This document shows, piece after piece, positions 50,440 through 63,492 of a stretch of 64,000 nt of DNA; the first letter of the stretch is position 1; each line of letters begins with the position of its first letter. The position numbers and the translations under genes are program-made. The notes under the pieces are model-generated. The model ran no database searches and was not told where the DNA came from. It saw only the letters and a program-made list of their open reading frames with translations. This DNA comes from Mangifera indica (Eukaryota; Streptophyta; Magnoliopsida; Sapindales; Anacardiaceae), in assembly GCF_011075055.1 (NCBI RefSeq), contig NC_058154.1:10920475-10984474 (forward strand), in the 5' to 3' direction.

Positions 50440-50938
50440 AGGCAAAGAACTATTTTTCACCTGAGTTTTAGCTCAATTTTACCCGCGATAATTCAAAATT
50501 TTAAATATTCACATATGTGTTAAATTCTGTTACAATTTTTTATTACAGATAAAAGTAAAATTATTATTTTATTACTAAACTTTAAAAAATTATATCACTG
50601 TACCCATATAGTTTCAAAATACTAATCATTTCCCCTTAGAATTAAGTTTTAAAAAATTACCATTTCTCATTTGGGTTTGAAAATCTTTTCCAAACCTTAG
50701 GTGGAAAATGGTAACTCTTTAAAACTTAATGTTTTAGAGAAATTGATAGTTTTTCAAACTATATGAGTAAAATGATATAGTTTTTTAGGGTTTAGTGATA
50801 AAATAATAATTTTACTTATGTCTTAAACAAAAAATTTCAATATAAGTTAGCCAATAGGTGGATATTTGGATTTTTAAATTATCGCAGGTGTCATTTGGAG
50901 ATTGAGGTAAAACTTGGGTGGGAAATAGTTCTTTGCCC
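50440..50938. mobile_element. Mutator-like miniature element, unit 2
   Basis: Counterpart of 42950-43458. Flanks are TATATATTC (50431-50439) and TATATATTT (50939-50947), now differing by one base. Left end GGCAAAGAACTATTTTTC; right end AATAGTTCTTTGCCC. Confidence 0.75.
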
Positions 50939-52769
50939 TATATATTTAAACATGTGACTTAATTGAGCTATAAAATTCTAATTGAATGTAGACATGATTA
51001 ATTTGCTTTTCTTAACTTTCTTGTTTTGGGAATTATTTTTATTATTTTTTTAGTTCAATAATTTAAAATATCAAATAACCTCTTGATTCAATTTCTTGAC
51101 CACGCGCCCCATAAATTGAACTTTTTCTTCATCTTCTTATGCAATATTTTATGAAGAAAAACACATAAATTTTCAACAGATCAGAAGATCATGTCCCTTC
51201 AAAGTGCATGATATAATGTGAAACAAACCCTTATTTCATTTTTCTCATGAATTGAAAATAATAATAGAAAGTAAAAAAAAAAACCTATTTATTTTTATAA
51301 AATTTTTGTCATAATTATGACTATCTGTATTAGAGTTACAGTTACAGTATCTTACAATATATGATACATATCATACGATATGATAAGATATATATGAAAA
51401 ACGATACGTATTATAAGATGCATCACATTAATACAATATAGTTGACGTATCTTATTACACAATACGTAGTTTATGATATGATACGTATTACTAATACAGA
51501 TCGATACATTTTTTAAAGAAAATGATGATATAATAGGGGTATATATGAGAAATCTTAAATTTTTAAAGGTGTTTGTGATATTTTTTAAAATGATGATGTG
51601 TCAATTTAATTTTTTTATTATTTTATTTTTTAAAAGATGTATTATACAATATGATACAATATTCGATACACAATACAAAAAATTAAATTTTTGATATATG
51701 ATATAATAGACTATTTGAAAACTATGATTAGAGCATATGGAAGAGTTATATAGAAAATCAAAGTGTGAAGTCCTTCATTATAATTGTATAAGGTTTTATT
51801 TGTAGGAAATAAAACATTTAAGGGTTAATATGTTGTTTTTAAAATATTGTAACTGAAACGATAAAGTCATTATTAAAGTTAATAATTTCCGTTAATTTTT
51901 ATTGTATATAAAAGGACCAAAATATCATGTATTATCATTTCTAAAATAAAAATTATCTCAATTTCTCTAGAAGCTCTTTCTCTTCTTCTTCTCCTCCTTT
52001 TCAATAGGTAGATTTAAGGTTTTCTTTAACAATTTTCATCTTAGATCCAAAGGTTCCGATGTATTAGGTCGAGTCTTGGTATTTTATATTTAGCTTATTT
52101 TACTTTTCTTTGTTGTGTGTTCATGTCTCGTATGGGTTCTTGACGTATGTCCATAAGTATTATTATATTGAATCCTTTTCTTACGCCTTTGTTGAGAGTG
52201 TATTTATACGTAAATAATTTTTTATACTTTTTTTTTTAAATTTTCAAATAATTAAATTTTATAGCTTACCAAGATTAGTTACTTATTTTGTTTCAATTGT
52301 CCTATGTTTTTCACTTGCAGAAATTCGTAAAATTTTCTTACAATTTTCTGAAAAATTTAGGAAAGCTTAGGATAATTGAATAATCTTATTCGTATAATAA
52401 TTACGAAACTTGATTAAAAAATAATTATGCAGTCTTATGGTTGGAGCGTGCAACCACGCGCTGAAAAGGAGATTGAGGTAAGATATAATAGCCATAAAAA
52501 TGTCAATTTTCTACTATAAAATAATACCTTATTTTGAAATTAAATCGATGTATACAGTAGATCAAACCTTAAGTATGATAATCGATTTATAATTATTATA
52601 TTAAATAAATTAAAATTTTAAATTTTAAAATATTTTTAAAAAAAATTTAAATATATACACTCTTATTATCTGGATGGTTTGGGTAACAAAAAATTTAAAA
52701 AACCCATAATTTAGATTTAAAATTTATTAATAATATATCAAAATTAAATTTGGTATAGTAATTATGAAA

Positions 52770-53106
52770 TTGATAATGACTCCAATAAAATTTTTCCTTC
52801 ATTTGAAAAAAATTAATTTTGGCAAAAAATCTAAGAAAGAAGGAGACACGTGAAAATTGGTTTTAAAAGAATGAAAAAGATGTCATGACAGCCAAAAAAA
52901 TTGAACACTTTCCGAACTAAAACAAAGAACCCTAAATATACATGGTAATAATATGAATGAGAAACAGTTTTTGGCACGTTTCGAAAACAGAAAAATCTAT
53001 GCACTTGATTATATTCTTTCTTCTTCTTCTTTCTTTTCAATTCATGTATAGAGATCTCTCACTGTTAGCTTAAGTATTCTCTCAATCTTCCTCCTGTTCA
53101 TTATTC
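52770..53106 (+). promoter_or_regulatory. SPL/NZZ promoter-proximal region and 5' leader
   Basis: A pyrimidine-rich leader-like stretch (about 53018-53105) runs to the start codon. There is no obvious consensus TATA box at a fixed distance. The whole segment belongs to duplication unit 2. Confidence 0.5.
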
Positions 53107-54560
53107 ATGTCCACTTTCAGCAACGCTATGCAAGAGCGGGCATCGAAAGATGGAGCTAAGAAGAAGAAGAAGAAGCCTCAGAGGGGTATGGGGGTGGCTC
53201 AACTTGAGCGTTTGAGGATGGAAGAAGAAAGGTGGAAGAAAATGATTGAAATGTCCTCTCTGGATAATCACCACTTTCACCTTCAACACTGTTATTCTTC
53301 TCACTTGGCCCTAATGGAGCCGATTTTTAGGGTTCCTGTGTTGCACGGAGCAACAAATTATGGTGTGCCCGTCCTCGGTGGAGTTGGATATGGGATGATC
53401 CAAACTACTGGAAATATCTGTGGATCGGGTCATCATAACCCGTATTTCACAGCTAGCCTGAGCTTTGCTGAGACCTCCAATGAGCTCTCTTCAATACCAA
53501 AGATTCAGCCTCAGTGGGCTTTGGCCTCTGAACTCTTTGATATTTGCCCCATGGTATAATTTCCCGTTTGGTTCTTGTAAAAAAATTACATAAAAAGTTT
53601 TTTTTAACCTCAACTAGGTCTTTCGTGGAGTTTAGTCTTTTTTTGATTTTTTTTTCTTCGATTTAAATGATTTATATTGGATCTCACCTTAACTGGGCTT
53701 AAAACAAGTACATTTTTATGAATGCTTGTGTTAAGAAGAAGAGTTTGAGTTGAGATCTTCTGTACATAGTGCAGGATCTTCTATTCAAGAGGTGACTGAA
53801 TGTAAAGTTTTTGCCCTATGTTTCTGTTTTTCTCTTTTCCAGCACTTTCTCTACTTGATTTATTCACTTTATCTAATCAACAATATCATGTATACACACT
53901 TTTAAATATATAAATAAATAAATTTACACAAATAATGTATCATGCATATATCCAATAATATGTATCATTTATTGTTATTTTATTTTTAATTCAAAATCAT
54001 CCAACACATCATTTGCGTAGAAGTGAGATCTTTATTCTTGCACGATGTTAGTTTGAGATCTTTTGTGCTTCCATGTGTAGAACGAAGGATACAATGGGAT
54101 TCATGGGTTCAATCAGCAAAACAACATAAACTTCAATGGAGGGTTAAGTGCTTTTGGCGCTCGAGCAGAAAGAAGTGATTTTTATGCAAGTCATCACGAT
54201 CTTCCTCCTCAGGTTAATGAATGAATCCTTGAATATATATTATGTTTAAAAGCTAAAACAATTTGCCTCCACATATGATTGATCTTTAGATTAACTTGTG
54301 TTAAATGGGGTTTTGATTGACAGTGTGTGGATGTGAAGACAATCCACAGAAATGGTAACTCAAGGGACAGAAACGTGTCAATGGAGTATGAATTTTTTCC
54401 TGATGGGAAAAGCACTTCCTCCAAGGAGACGATGGAATTGGTGTCAACAGAAGCTTCAGCTTTAGAAGTGGGTGATGAAGCTTCTTATTTAACTTCTACT
54501 GTTTATGGTGTTAATGCTTCTTCTAATTCTGTTGATTTGTCCCTCAAGCTTTCATATTAG
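53107..54560 (+). CDS. SPL: SPOROCYTELESS/NOZZLE transcription regulator
   Basis: Three exons, 53107-53553, 54081-54212 and 54324-54560, encode 271 residues. The N-terminal basic run (KKKKKK, residues 18-23) and PQRGMGVAQLERLRMEEE (24-41) are the SPL/SPEAR family signature. The C-terminal part has MEYEFFPDGK, as in SPL of Arabidopsis, and ends with the EAR repression motif DLSLKL (about 264-269). Family knowledge: SPL is an adaptor-like repressor that recruits TOPLESS through the EAR motif, blocks TCP factors, and starts sporogenous cell formation in anthers and ovules. The protein is shorter than Arabidopsis SPL (about 314) mainly at the N-terminus; no in-frame upstream ATG is seen in the leader. 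Other SPEAR proteins are a weaker alternative; the neighbours support SPL. Confidence 0.88.
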
Positions 54561-56004
54561 ATCCAATTAAGGATTTCTGTTGTATCAGATTAGTGAGGCT
54601 AATTATATATCTCGAACCAGAACCCAAATCTCAGTCTTTTGGCTTCCTTTTTGTTATTAATTACTTAATATACTCACTATTCCATTGAAAATGCTTTGTC
54701 TTTGGAACCAAAAAAGAAAAGATTAAAAAAAGTTTTATCTGACAATATCATTTGGTTTTAGATAGCTACCTAGCTGCAGCAAAGCAAATGATCTGAAAAG
54801 CTAAGGAAATGCATAAGTTCATAATTTTTTTTTTACTACAGCCTTGAATTTATTAATGTAGTTGTTATAAATTCAATCACTATGCCGAGCTTATCTCTTT
54901 AGTGCAGTCATTACAAAAGAGTTCATAAATTTGATATTCTTCTGTGCCTTAATTGTGCATATACTTATATAATATTTAGCTGAATAGTTTAAATATGAAA
55001 AAAATGAAGGAGAATACATGAACTTCTTATTAATTTGCAGGCCGAGGGAGCTAGCTATAGTTTTTAGTACAGTATATCTCAAATCCCTAGCTAGTTACTG
55101 GAAAATATGAAGAGGGGGTTTCCTTTATAGAGTCAGTTAACATCTTTCATGGCTTGAAAACGACAAATGAGCATCTCAGTATTCAGTATATGGGAGTCAA
55201 GCAAAAGCATTTAAGAAGTGCTTTTAAACGTGTGAATTAGGGTAACAAAAAGCAAGGACTGTAAGGAAAACTAGTAAGAAAGCATATAAACTTCCCATAA
55301 CGACACTATTTTTTTATTAAGGAGAAACCTCAATGAGCTGGATTGCCTTTTTGTGATCAAACTCGCTACACTAAATAGTTAAAATCCTGAATCTAATGAT
55401 CTACGCTACAACACTGATAAGTCAAAAATTTAATCTTCAAAATGTTGCCATGGAGACTTGAAATGTCCCATATAAAATACCTTTCTCCACCTTGTGGCTA
55501 AGATCAATTGTGTAGACACTGCCTTATTTGATAAGTGAAAATGGCAGAAGGCTGCTTAATTTGCAGGCATAGCTAGAGGGCAGGCAGACAGCCATAGCCA
55601 AAACAACAGTGCAGTACAAATCTGTAATAAGTCTAAATATAGATTCAGGTAGAGATCAGTGGGAGTCTGTGTTAGTTTCAGTACAAGTAAAGGGCTATGT
55701 GGAAGCCTTTTTCTAACTCCCCTTTTGATTGATTGGATGCTCAGTCATCAGCTTGTCTTCTTTATTCTCAGCTTTTTCTTCTACTGAAATGAACAGACTC
55801 CCAGTGATCTCCGCATATATAAATAGTTTAGTGATATATATATATAGAGTTTAATTCTTCTAACCCCTTAAACACTCGTCTGATTATGAATCTTCTGTAT
55901 CCCTTGAGAACAACACTCTTTGGAACTCTTAGTGCCTCCAGAAAAGGGTTTCTGCAAAGAAAGCCCCATGAAAGATGGCTCAAAAAAAATGATGCAAAAA
56001 TAGA
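54561..56004. other. Intergenic, no gene seen
   Basis: SPL 3' flank and AT-rich DNA without recognisable genes. A T5 run on the minus strand (55996-56000) is the likely Pol III terminator for the tRNA gene that follows. Confidence 0.6.
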
Positions 56005-56086
56005 CGTGAACGGCAGGATTCGAACCTGCGCGGGCAGAGCCCACATGATTTCTAGTCATGCCCGATAACCACTCCGGCACGTCCAC
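56005..56086 (-). tRNA. tRNA-Ser (anticodon AGA)
   Basis: 82 bases on the minus strand, including the discriminator base. The acceptor 5' arm GTGGACG pairs with CGTTCAC (one G-U pair). The anticodon stem-loop has loop CTAGAAA, giving anticodon AGA. A long variable arm, GTGGGCTCTGCCCGC, is typical of class II tRNA-Ser. The T arm is GCAGGTTCGAATCCTGC. No intron. A TTTTT terminator follows 4 bases after the gene on the minus strand. Confidence 0.95.
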
Positions 56087-56410
56087 AAGATCGTGGCAGA
56101 CTCCAAAATTTTTATAATTTAAATATGTTATTATGTCTGCCCCTTTAAAAATAGTTTTTTCCATCAGACGTACACATAATTTTTGAAATTATATAAACCC
56201 CCTGGATGGTAGATTTTCATTTAAAAAATTCCCCTATTTAATATTTGTCAAGAATTACGGATACTTTGCATTTGAAACCGTTTTACTTAATTTTCACCAT
56301 TCTAATAAAATAATTTAACCAGGCTATTCAATTTTATTTCTGAAACCATTTTCTTTCCATTTAAATACTACCTTTCGCTTCCCACAAATCTAATAACTAG
56401 AAAATGAAAC

Positions 56411-56780
56411 TAGGGTTTGATTTGAACTAAACCGAGTTTGAATAGGGTAAAACTTGTTTTAAAGGGAGCTCAGCTTAGGCTCGGCTTAAGCTCATCAAGC
56501 CTGAAGCATAACTCGCTCATTTTCAATTCACTTTGTGAATCAAAAGTTTGTGTTCACCTCACATAAGACTTGGGTTCATGTAAAAGAGTCAACACTAACT
56601 CGAGCTCATCAAACTTATTCGCTTGAATTTGGTTTCCTTGTGACTTGTGTGGTATCATTTAAAATTTTTTTAATATATTTTAGCTTAGGTTCAAGTTGTA
56701 GTTATGTCAAGCTTGGGTTTAAGTTCATTCGAATAAAGCTCGTAATGAGACCTAACACACTCATTTCGAATTCAACCCTA
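56411..56780. mobile_element. hAT-like miniature element, member 2
   Basis: 370 bp, ends TAGGGTTTGATTTGAA and TTCGAATTCAACCCTA. Flanked by the exact 8-bp duplication AATGAAAC (56403-56410 and 56781-56788). The interior is rich in GAGCTC/GCTCGG-like words. No transposase. Confidence 0.85.
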
Positions 56781-57614
56781 AATGAAACTATTGTGAAATT
56801 TTATTTCCTCAATATAAAGTTTTATTAATCTTGTATTAGCATACTAGCAAAAATTAAACAAGTAACAACAAAACTATGTGCACTCAGTTTGAGTATTTAA
56901 TTATACTCAGACAATGTGTTATGTAATTCAATAATTTTAAATTAAAGATAAACTAATATTCAATCATATAATGACAAATCATTTGAATAACTGATTGGGT
57001 ATTCAAATATGAGGGATCTCATTTGTATATACATTGTTTCATATACATGACATATCAACCATAAGGGGTTTTCAAGAACTTATATCTAAAAGTTGTTTTG
57101 TCTTTCATAGTGTAGATAAGGTACGCTCCAAATCTCAAATGCAAGGTTGAACCTTGAAATTCACACAAAGTAAGAATGAAAGGAGGTCGTTTTACACACT
57201 CACTAACTATTACAATGTGATGTACAAATAAATATGTCTGATGCAAGTATACGTAATATGTTACGAGAAAAGTAGTGAAATCGTGAAATCACCTTTGCAT
57301 GTGTAGATGTCTGTATGACACATCAACCATACATGCTTATACATTATCCTTATCCATATCTCGTAAAATCCATAATATATCCAAATTTTGGGACGAATAA
57401 GTATATAATGCACATACCATGCTCATAATATATTTGTTATTCTTTCTTCTGTTTTGTAATATTACAGTCTAAACCATACCATTCCACTACCCTGTCTTTT
57501 ATTCTTGTAGTAAAATGATAAGAGCTGCCCTGATCTGCCACCACAACCACAATGTTAACAAATAACATGTGAAAATGGCCCATCTACTTTAATTTTATTA
57601 TTACAAAGTATAAT

Positions 57615-57772
57615 ATTAAGAGTAATATTATACGTATATACTTTTAAATATATAAATAAGTATACATATAATGTATCATTATGTGATTGAATATTAATTT
57701 AATTTTTTTAATTATTTAATAATAAATGTCTAATATATGCGTATTTAGGTATTTAAAGCGGAGACATAATAT
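57615..57772. repeat. AT-rich foldback, dispersed family member
   Basis: Arms around AATATTATACGTATATAC and ATATGCGTATTTAGGTA enclose a core, ATGTATCATTATGTGATTG, which recurs with changes elsewhere in the window. Confidence 0.5.
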
Positions 57773-57987
57773 TTTCATAAGATTTCATAATAGGAGTTTG
57801 TTTGGGCCCAATTCGGCCCAACACTGACCTCCACTCTCCTCCGCCTGAACCCCACGACTAGCACTCTTAATTATCAATTCGAAAAAAATATTCACCGTTT
57901 CCTTTCATTACAGATCGTTTTCCTGAAGCCAACACAAACACAACACAACACAATACACACAAACGCAAACGCTACCCAAAGAATATA

Positions 57988-58737
57988 ATGAATCCTCTGC
58001 AAACCCCACCTGATTCTGATCACCCCCACCTCCCCACCATCAGGATCCATCACCCCGCCGCCACTACAGCCGCCTCCTCCGGCGTCGCCGCCACCCCTAC
58101 ACCCACCTCCCTCGCCCGCCGCAAGATCGGCGTGGCCGTCGACCTCTCCGACGAGTCCGCCTTCGCCGTCCGATGGGCTGTTGACAACTACCTCCGTCCC
58201 GGTGACGGAGTTGTTCTAGTCCACGTTTCTCCTACTTCCGTACTCTACGGTGCCGATTGGGGCCCACTCCCGCATCATCAGGAGAACACTGAGGAGAATG
58301 CTCATGGCAGTAATAACAGTAACAAAGAGCATAAACAGCAGGAGATGGAAGATGATTTCGACAACTTTACGGCGACGAAGGCTGCTGATCTGGCCAGGCC
58401 GCTGAAGGAGGCGGGGTTCCCGTACAAGATACACATAGTGAAGGATCATGACATGAGGGAGAGGCTGTGCTTGGAGATAGAGAGGTTGGGTTTGAGTGCA
58501 GTGGTAATGGGGAGTAGAGGGTTTGGAGCTGAGAGGAGAGGAGGTGATGGGAAGTTGGGGAGTGTGAGTGATTATTGTGTGCACCATTGTGTGTGTCCTG
58601 TGGTGGTTGTTAGATATCCTGAGGATAAGGACGGCGGCGAGCCAGTGGTCAATGTTAAGGTACCAGAGGAGATGGAGGAGGACCGAGAAGTCGAGGAGCT
58701 TAAAGGTTATATTTTTTCACAAAAAGAAGTAGCTTAA
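57988..58737 (+). CDS. Universal stress protein, PHOS32/PHOS34 type
   Basis: One open exon of 249 residues. A Pro/Thr/Ala-rich N-terminus leads to the USP domain (about residues 43-210): RRKIGVAVDLSDES at the first strand, VVLVHVSPTSVLYGADWG, IVKDHDMRERL, the ATP-binding-type GSRGFG loop, and SDYCVHHCVCPVVVVRYP. An acidic tail follows. This is the UspA-like group containing Arabidopsis PHOS34 (At4g27320), phosphorylated after microbial elicitors; the biochemical role is poorly known. Its position next to SPL supports orthology with that gene. The GC-rich coding start contrasts with AT-rich flanks. Relatives usually have introns, so a later exon (for example, at about 61512, after an ATCGCAG acceptor) replacing the last residues is possible. 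Confidence 0.87.
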   Translation: MNPLQTPPDSDHPHLPTIRIHHPAATTAASSGVAATPTPTSLARRKIGVAVDLSDESAFAVRWAVDNYLRPGDGVVLVHVSPTSVLYGADWGPLPHHQENTEENAHGSNNSNKEHKQQEMEDDFDNFTATKAADLARPLKEAGFPYKIHIVKDHDMRERLCLEIERLGLSAVVMGSRGFGAERRGGDGKLGSVSDYCVHHCVCPVVVVRYPEDKDGGEPVVNVKVPEEMEEDREVEELKGYIFSQKEVA

Positions 58738-60238
58738 TATATTTTTTTAATTGGTTTTTGTATGTATTGTTCGATTTCTGAATTGTTGAATGATGGGTTC
58801 TTTTGCTTGATGGAGATTATGTGAAGCTTGTTGGTGATTTTATTGTAAAGGGTGGAGTTCTTTTATGGAAATTAAATATTTTTGGTATCGATTTATGAAT
58901 TAAGTATTGCCGGAAAAATAAGTAGTTGTTGGCCTTATGGTTGTCTTTAAGTGAAATATACCTCTACGACATCGGGTTGTGTTTGTATCTCTGAGAATTA
59001 ATGATTTTATTAGGGTATTCGGCAAGAATAAAACTATGTGTATATATTTGAATATACAGATGATGTATCATCATGTGATTTGACAATTTTGAATTAAAGA
59101 TATAGTAACGCTCAATTACATGATGACACATTATCTGTGTACCCAATTGTTTACTCAAAAGTGTGTGCACATAACATTATTATTTGGGCAAAGGTTTTGG
59201 TTGTTGCAGGAAATTTATTGACTACATGATAGGTAGATGGATTGTAAATGAGGTGGGTATTAATTAGTAAAGCAACATCAAATACTTTGATACAGTGAAG
59301 TTGATTTATTACGTAGAAACAATTTAATGGGACAACACTCCCTGTGGGTAGATAAACACGTTTTCATTGAATTGAAGAAGTTGGTCTTGTTTTTTGTGAA
59401 GTTATTAGTGTTAATATTGCAATTTTAGTTCTTTTTTGTGGCGTTTATAAATCTATATTACATCATTGGTTGGTTGTTTGGGAAGTTTTTGTTTCGATTT
59501 CTGATTGAGACATTCTTAGAATTACCACCCTTTAGCTGCTTTTAGACTTTTTCAATTTGTTTTGATGTGGGAAAACATAAGAATAAAAAGATTAGACTTC
59601 TTTTCTATAGCGCTTAATAAATAGATCTAGTTCATATGTTTATTTGTTTCTCAGATGTATATTTTGAAATCTTATTCTACACGGACCTTTTGAGATTTAT
59701 GATTAATTAGATAATTTCTTTGCATAGCTTAAACATGTATTAGAGGATCATATTTCCCTTTTCATTGATAGATGGAAGTGTCTAAGAGCATTAAACTCTT
59801 TCCCCTGAAGTTCTCTGAAATTAAAATCGTTACCCTTTGGGTTTCTGTTAGTACCTGTGCATGCAGGTAGCCTGATAATTATGTAATCTTTTAAATGGCA
59901 GCATGTTTGTTATTTTTTGGGTTTTCTTTTTTTAAAAATAAAAAAGGGGATGCATGATACTACTGAATAGGGACTTTTGAGATGTATTCTGCACCCACAA
60001 ACTGAAGTAGACTTGTGTAAAAGTTGTATATATGACTCATTCCTGTGAGGCTTTAGCTACAATACGTGGTGTTTGATATTCATCGTTGACTTACCTGATT
60101 GTTGTATATTTATAAAATAATATGCTGCGAGTTAGGGCAAGCTTCAACTTGGTGTATTATGAAAGCAAATTCTTGCAAATTGAAATTCTTTGATCAGCAG
60201 GTCTTTAATGTGACATTTGATGTTTATGTAGTTTGGCT
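58738..60238. other. Flank of the stress-protein gene, no further gene seen
   Basis: Probably 3' UTR or a long intron of the USP gene, then AT-rich DNA. 59030-59180 is an AT-rich foldback with the ATGTATCATCATGTGAT core of the dispersed family. Confidence 0.5.
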
Positions 60239-60576
60239 TCAGGCTGGATTCAAACCAAGCAAGCTTGAGCTTGATTGTTAGCTCAGTTTGAAATGAGCTC
60301 CTCTTAGGTGAGCTCAAGCCTAGGAGTTATAGTACTGTGGAGCTCGAGCTTGAGCCTGGGGAAGCTTAATTTGAAACAGGCAAAATGACACTGTTTTAAC
60401 CAATACACATCAAAATGGTGTCATTTTGACTGCCTTTTGTATTGAGCTTGAGTTCGGTTCCCCTCAAGTTGAGTCGAACTCGAGCTTGGTTTGTGGGGAG
60501 CTCGTGGACTCCCTCAAGCCGAGTCAGACTTGAGTTGACCCAAGCTTGAGCTCCGATCTACTTGAATCCAACCCTA
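60239..60576. mobile_element. hAT-like miniature element, member 3
   Basis: 338 bp, left end TCAGGCTGGATTC, right end GAATCCAACCCTA. Flanked by the 8-bp duplication GTTTGGCT (60231-60238 and 60577-60584). The interior contains AAAATGACACTGTTTT and AAAATGGTGTCATTTT, decayed forms of the AAAACGACNCCGTTTT words of the 63493 member. Confidence 0.85.
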
Positions 60577-60584
60577 GTTTGGCT

Positions 60585-63484
60585 ACAATTTTTGGACTCG
60601 TTGGCAGGGTAGACCTTTCAGTGCTTACCTAATTGTTTTTTTCTTTTATGTGGGCTTTTGTAGCTAGGGCCACAGTGCTGTGTAGTCCTACCTAATGAAA
60701 TGGCTAGAAAATCTATTAGGAGAGAGTAAGAAACCTTGGATGTGAAAAAGACTAATCCAAAGTTGGTGTGATAAGAATTGTTTATTTTGGCTGTTTAAAT
60801 GTCTATTAATCAGGATAAAACCATTGAAGTAAAGAGTTCTAGGCGCTTTCTACTTCTCACCAAATCATTTTCTGGAACTCCTTTCAAAAGCATTTGTTTG
60901 ATTACAAATAGTTAAAAGTAGGCAGGATTTGAGTGAAAATTTTAGCACTAAATGCATTATGTTAAAATGGTTAAATGTGATCTTCCTTGTTTGAATTGAG
61001 GAATAATTTGTATGAACCACCCTGGTTATCTTGCCTAAAGTACAGTTTTTCCCCAAAAAAGATGAATGTAAATTGGGTGATTTAAGTAGACAAAAAGATT
61101 TTCTGCAATGTCATGCAAATGAATTAAAGTTAGTATTTTCCTTCATTAATTAGGGATGTGGTGATTTTGTTGCCTTATCATTTTCGGTAATACACTTTAT
61201 ACATATTCAGTGCTCACTGGTTCCTCATTAAATCCACTTTGTTAAAAGAATGTTCAAAACATGTGGCTGATATGGAGTTTGAAAGTATGAGTTTATTTTA
61301 TGAGTGAAATGAAAGTCTGAATGCTAGTTTATCATGTTAATCATCACCATATAAATTATCGTTTCTTCCGGGTGATAATCTTACTTAATCCTTTATTTCA
61401 ATAAAATGTACTCTGGATGGTGGGCTCCTTTTTTTGGTTTTGTTATTTGATTCTAAATCTTACAATTTTTTGCTGGTTGTAACATTGTGGATCGCATTTG
61501 TTTCATCGCAGATGCTTAGTAGGTCCTTAGGGTCATGACTTGATCCTCTCCAGTAGGAGGTAAGGGTTACACTAGAAAATCTCCTTACTGGTTTTCTTCA
61601 TTTCTCATTAAGTTTTGCAAGTCTCATCTCAATCGATGAAGATTTTCATATTTCTGCTACATGATTTTTTTGAACTTTTTATGTATCTGAAATGTCGTTT
61701 ATGTTGTATATAATGTAGAATCAATCAAGTTGACAGGGAAGAGCTGACACGAAAAAGGATTCAATGTGATCTTGTTCTCAGGGGGTGTAATCTTGCTAAT
61801 CTTAAAGCATGGTTATTCATGTGTGAACTATGGTATGCTATGATTGGTGGTGTTCATGTATGAATGATTGAAGAGGCTTTGATTTTCTTTAATGGCCATT
61901 TCTAAAACCTTGTTTCACTGCATTGTGCTATATCCATAATTTCTATGACTATGAAAGACCATTTCCCAAATCTTCCTTTGTTGTCCTATTATTTTTCCTT
62001 ATCAAAAGATTTCTGCAATTAGGTTTTCTGCATTGATAAAGGCAATTTGAATGACTTGAAACAAGGAGTATACGAGATTATCAGTGATATTCTTTGTATG
62101 AGCAATTAAATGATTAATACAACAATCTCTTTTTACACTTTCCAACAATATCATCATCATCATCATCTCATTCCGGGTCATTTTTACGATGAATAATATT
62201 ATATACATAATTTTTATATATAATTTAAACACAAACAATAATATTTTATTATGTAATTGAATAATTAAAAATTAAAGATAAAACGATATTCGATTATGTG
62301 ATTATACATAATTATTTGTGAAAAAAATTATGTATATAATTTTATTATTTTATGGTTTTTGTGAACCATTATACATTTAAATTATTACAAATATCTTAGA
62401 AATGTTTTAAAAAAAAAATCTCATCATCAGATTGGAGAAATTAATACTTTTTGATAAATTTCACAATTTTACCCAACAAGAAAAAATTCAGATTATTATT
62501 GAGTATTTTTTTGGCATGAAATTTAATCTGGTTGATCCAATAGAATTTGAAGTTAAATTGGTTTTTCTTAATGATGATGCAAAAGTAACTTAAATTTAAA
62601 ATGTTATCATAGTAGCATTTAATATCGGAAAATAACCATCAACAATAATTGAAATCTTTAAATATGGTACATAATTATAATTATTTATATTGTTCTTGAT
62701 TTTTAATTAAAAATTTATATTATTTTTTTATTGTGAAAATGAGATTTGGGTATTAAATATTTTTTACATGATTTAACACAAAATGTTATGTGTTTTGTTA
62801 ATAATAGGTTAAAATAATTCAATAAAGAAATTAAAACAATAAAAATATTTACAAAAGTGGAATAGTAGATCATTTCTAATCAATTCGGATTGTGTCAATC
62901 CAATCTGAACATAATTTCTGTTGGATTATGATTGAAGAAAAAAATTAATACAATTCTAATTCAAATAAGATTAAAATTGAGAGTTTTTAGTTTGAAATCT
63001 AAACTACTACGATAACAATATAATTCCATGACATGAACTACTAAGGCTAGTTTTCCACAAACATATTGGAGACACTATTGAAAAATAGCCCTCTAAGAAA
63101 CATTTAGAATGTGAAATACAGGGAGGGCATGTTAAACCTAAAGTTTATTACATGCATGATACAAAGAACCTGTGAAATGGTCGGTCATGCTTTGGTGTGA
63201 TTAAATATTAGTTTACCATTAATTTTTAATTATTTAATCATATAGTAATCCGTTATTATTTATACCAAAAAAAAAAAATTATGTACACAGTTTTAATGAA
63301 ATGGAATTTAATTTGTAATGTCACCTAAAGTCTTCTTCAAATCAAAGCCTCTTTTACTAGTCAACCTTTGTACCCAGAAATAATAATGGTGAGAAAAACC
63401 ATAAGTAAAACTAGAATTGACATCTACCAACAACTGTCATCTCTTTTAAATGCTCTAAGAGTCAAACTTAAGTTGACAGCCTCT
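60585..63484. other. AT-rich intergenic DNA
   Basis: No gene seen. 62190-62353 is another AT-rich foldback (arms ATTATATACATAATTTTTATATA and its near-complement), and part of a similar one is at about 63190-63290. A short ATC repeat lies at about 62150-62170. Confidence 0.55.
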
Positions 63485-63492
63485 CTCACCAT

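Larger units (their letters stand above)
45779..53107. repeat. Tandem segmental duplication, unit 2
   Basis: Second copy of unit 1. Homology ends at the A of the SPL start codon (53107), so the coding sequence was not included in the duplicated segment. Confidence 0.9.

Noticed and set aside
55828..56164. Open frames on both strands overlapping the tRNA
   Set aside because: They depend on the tRNA gene sequence and have no homology that I recognise.
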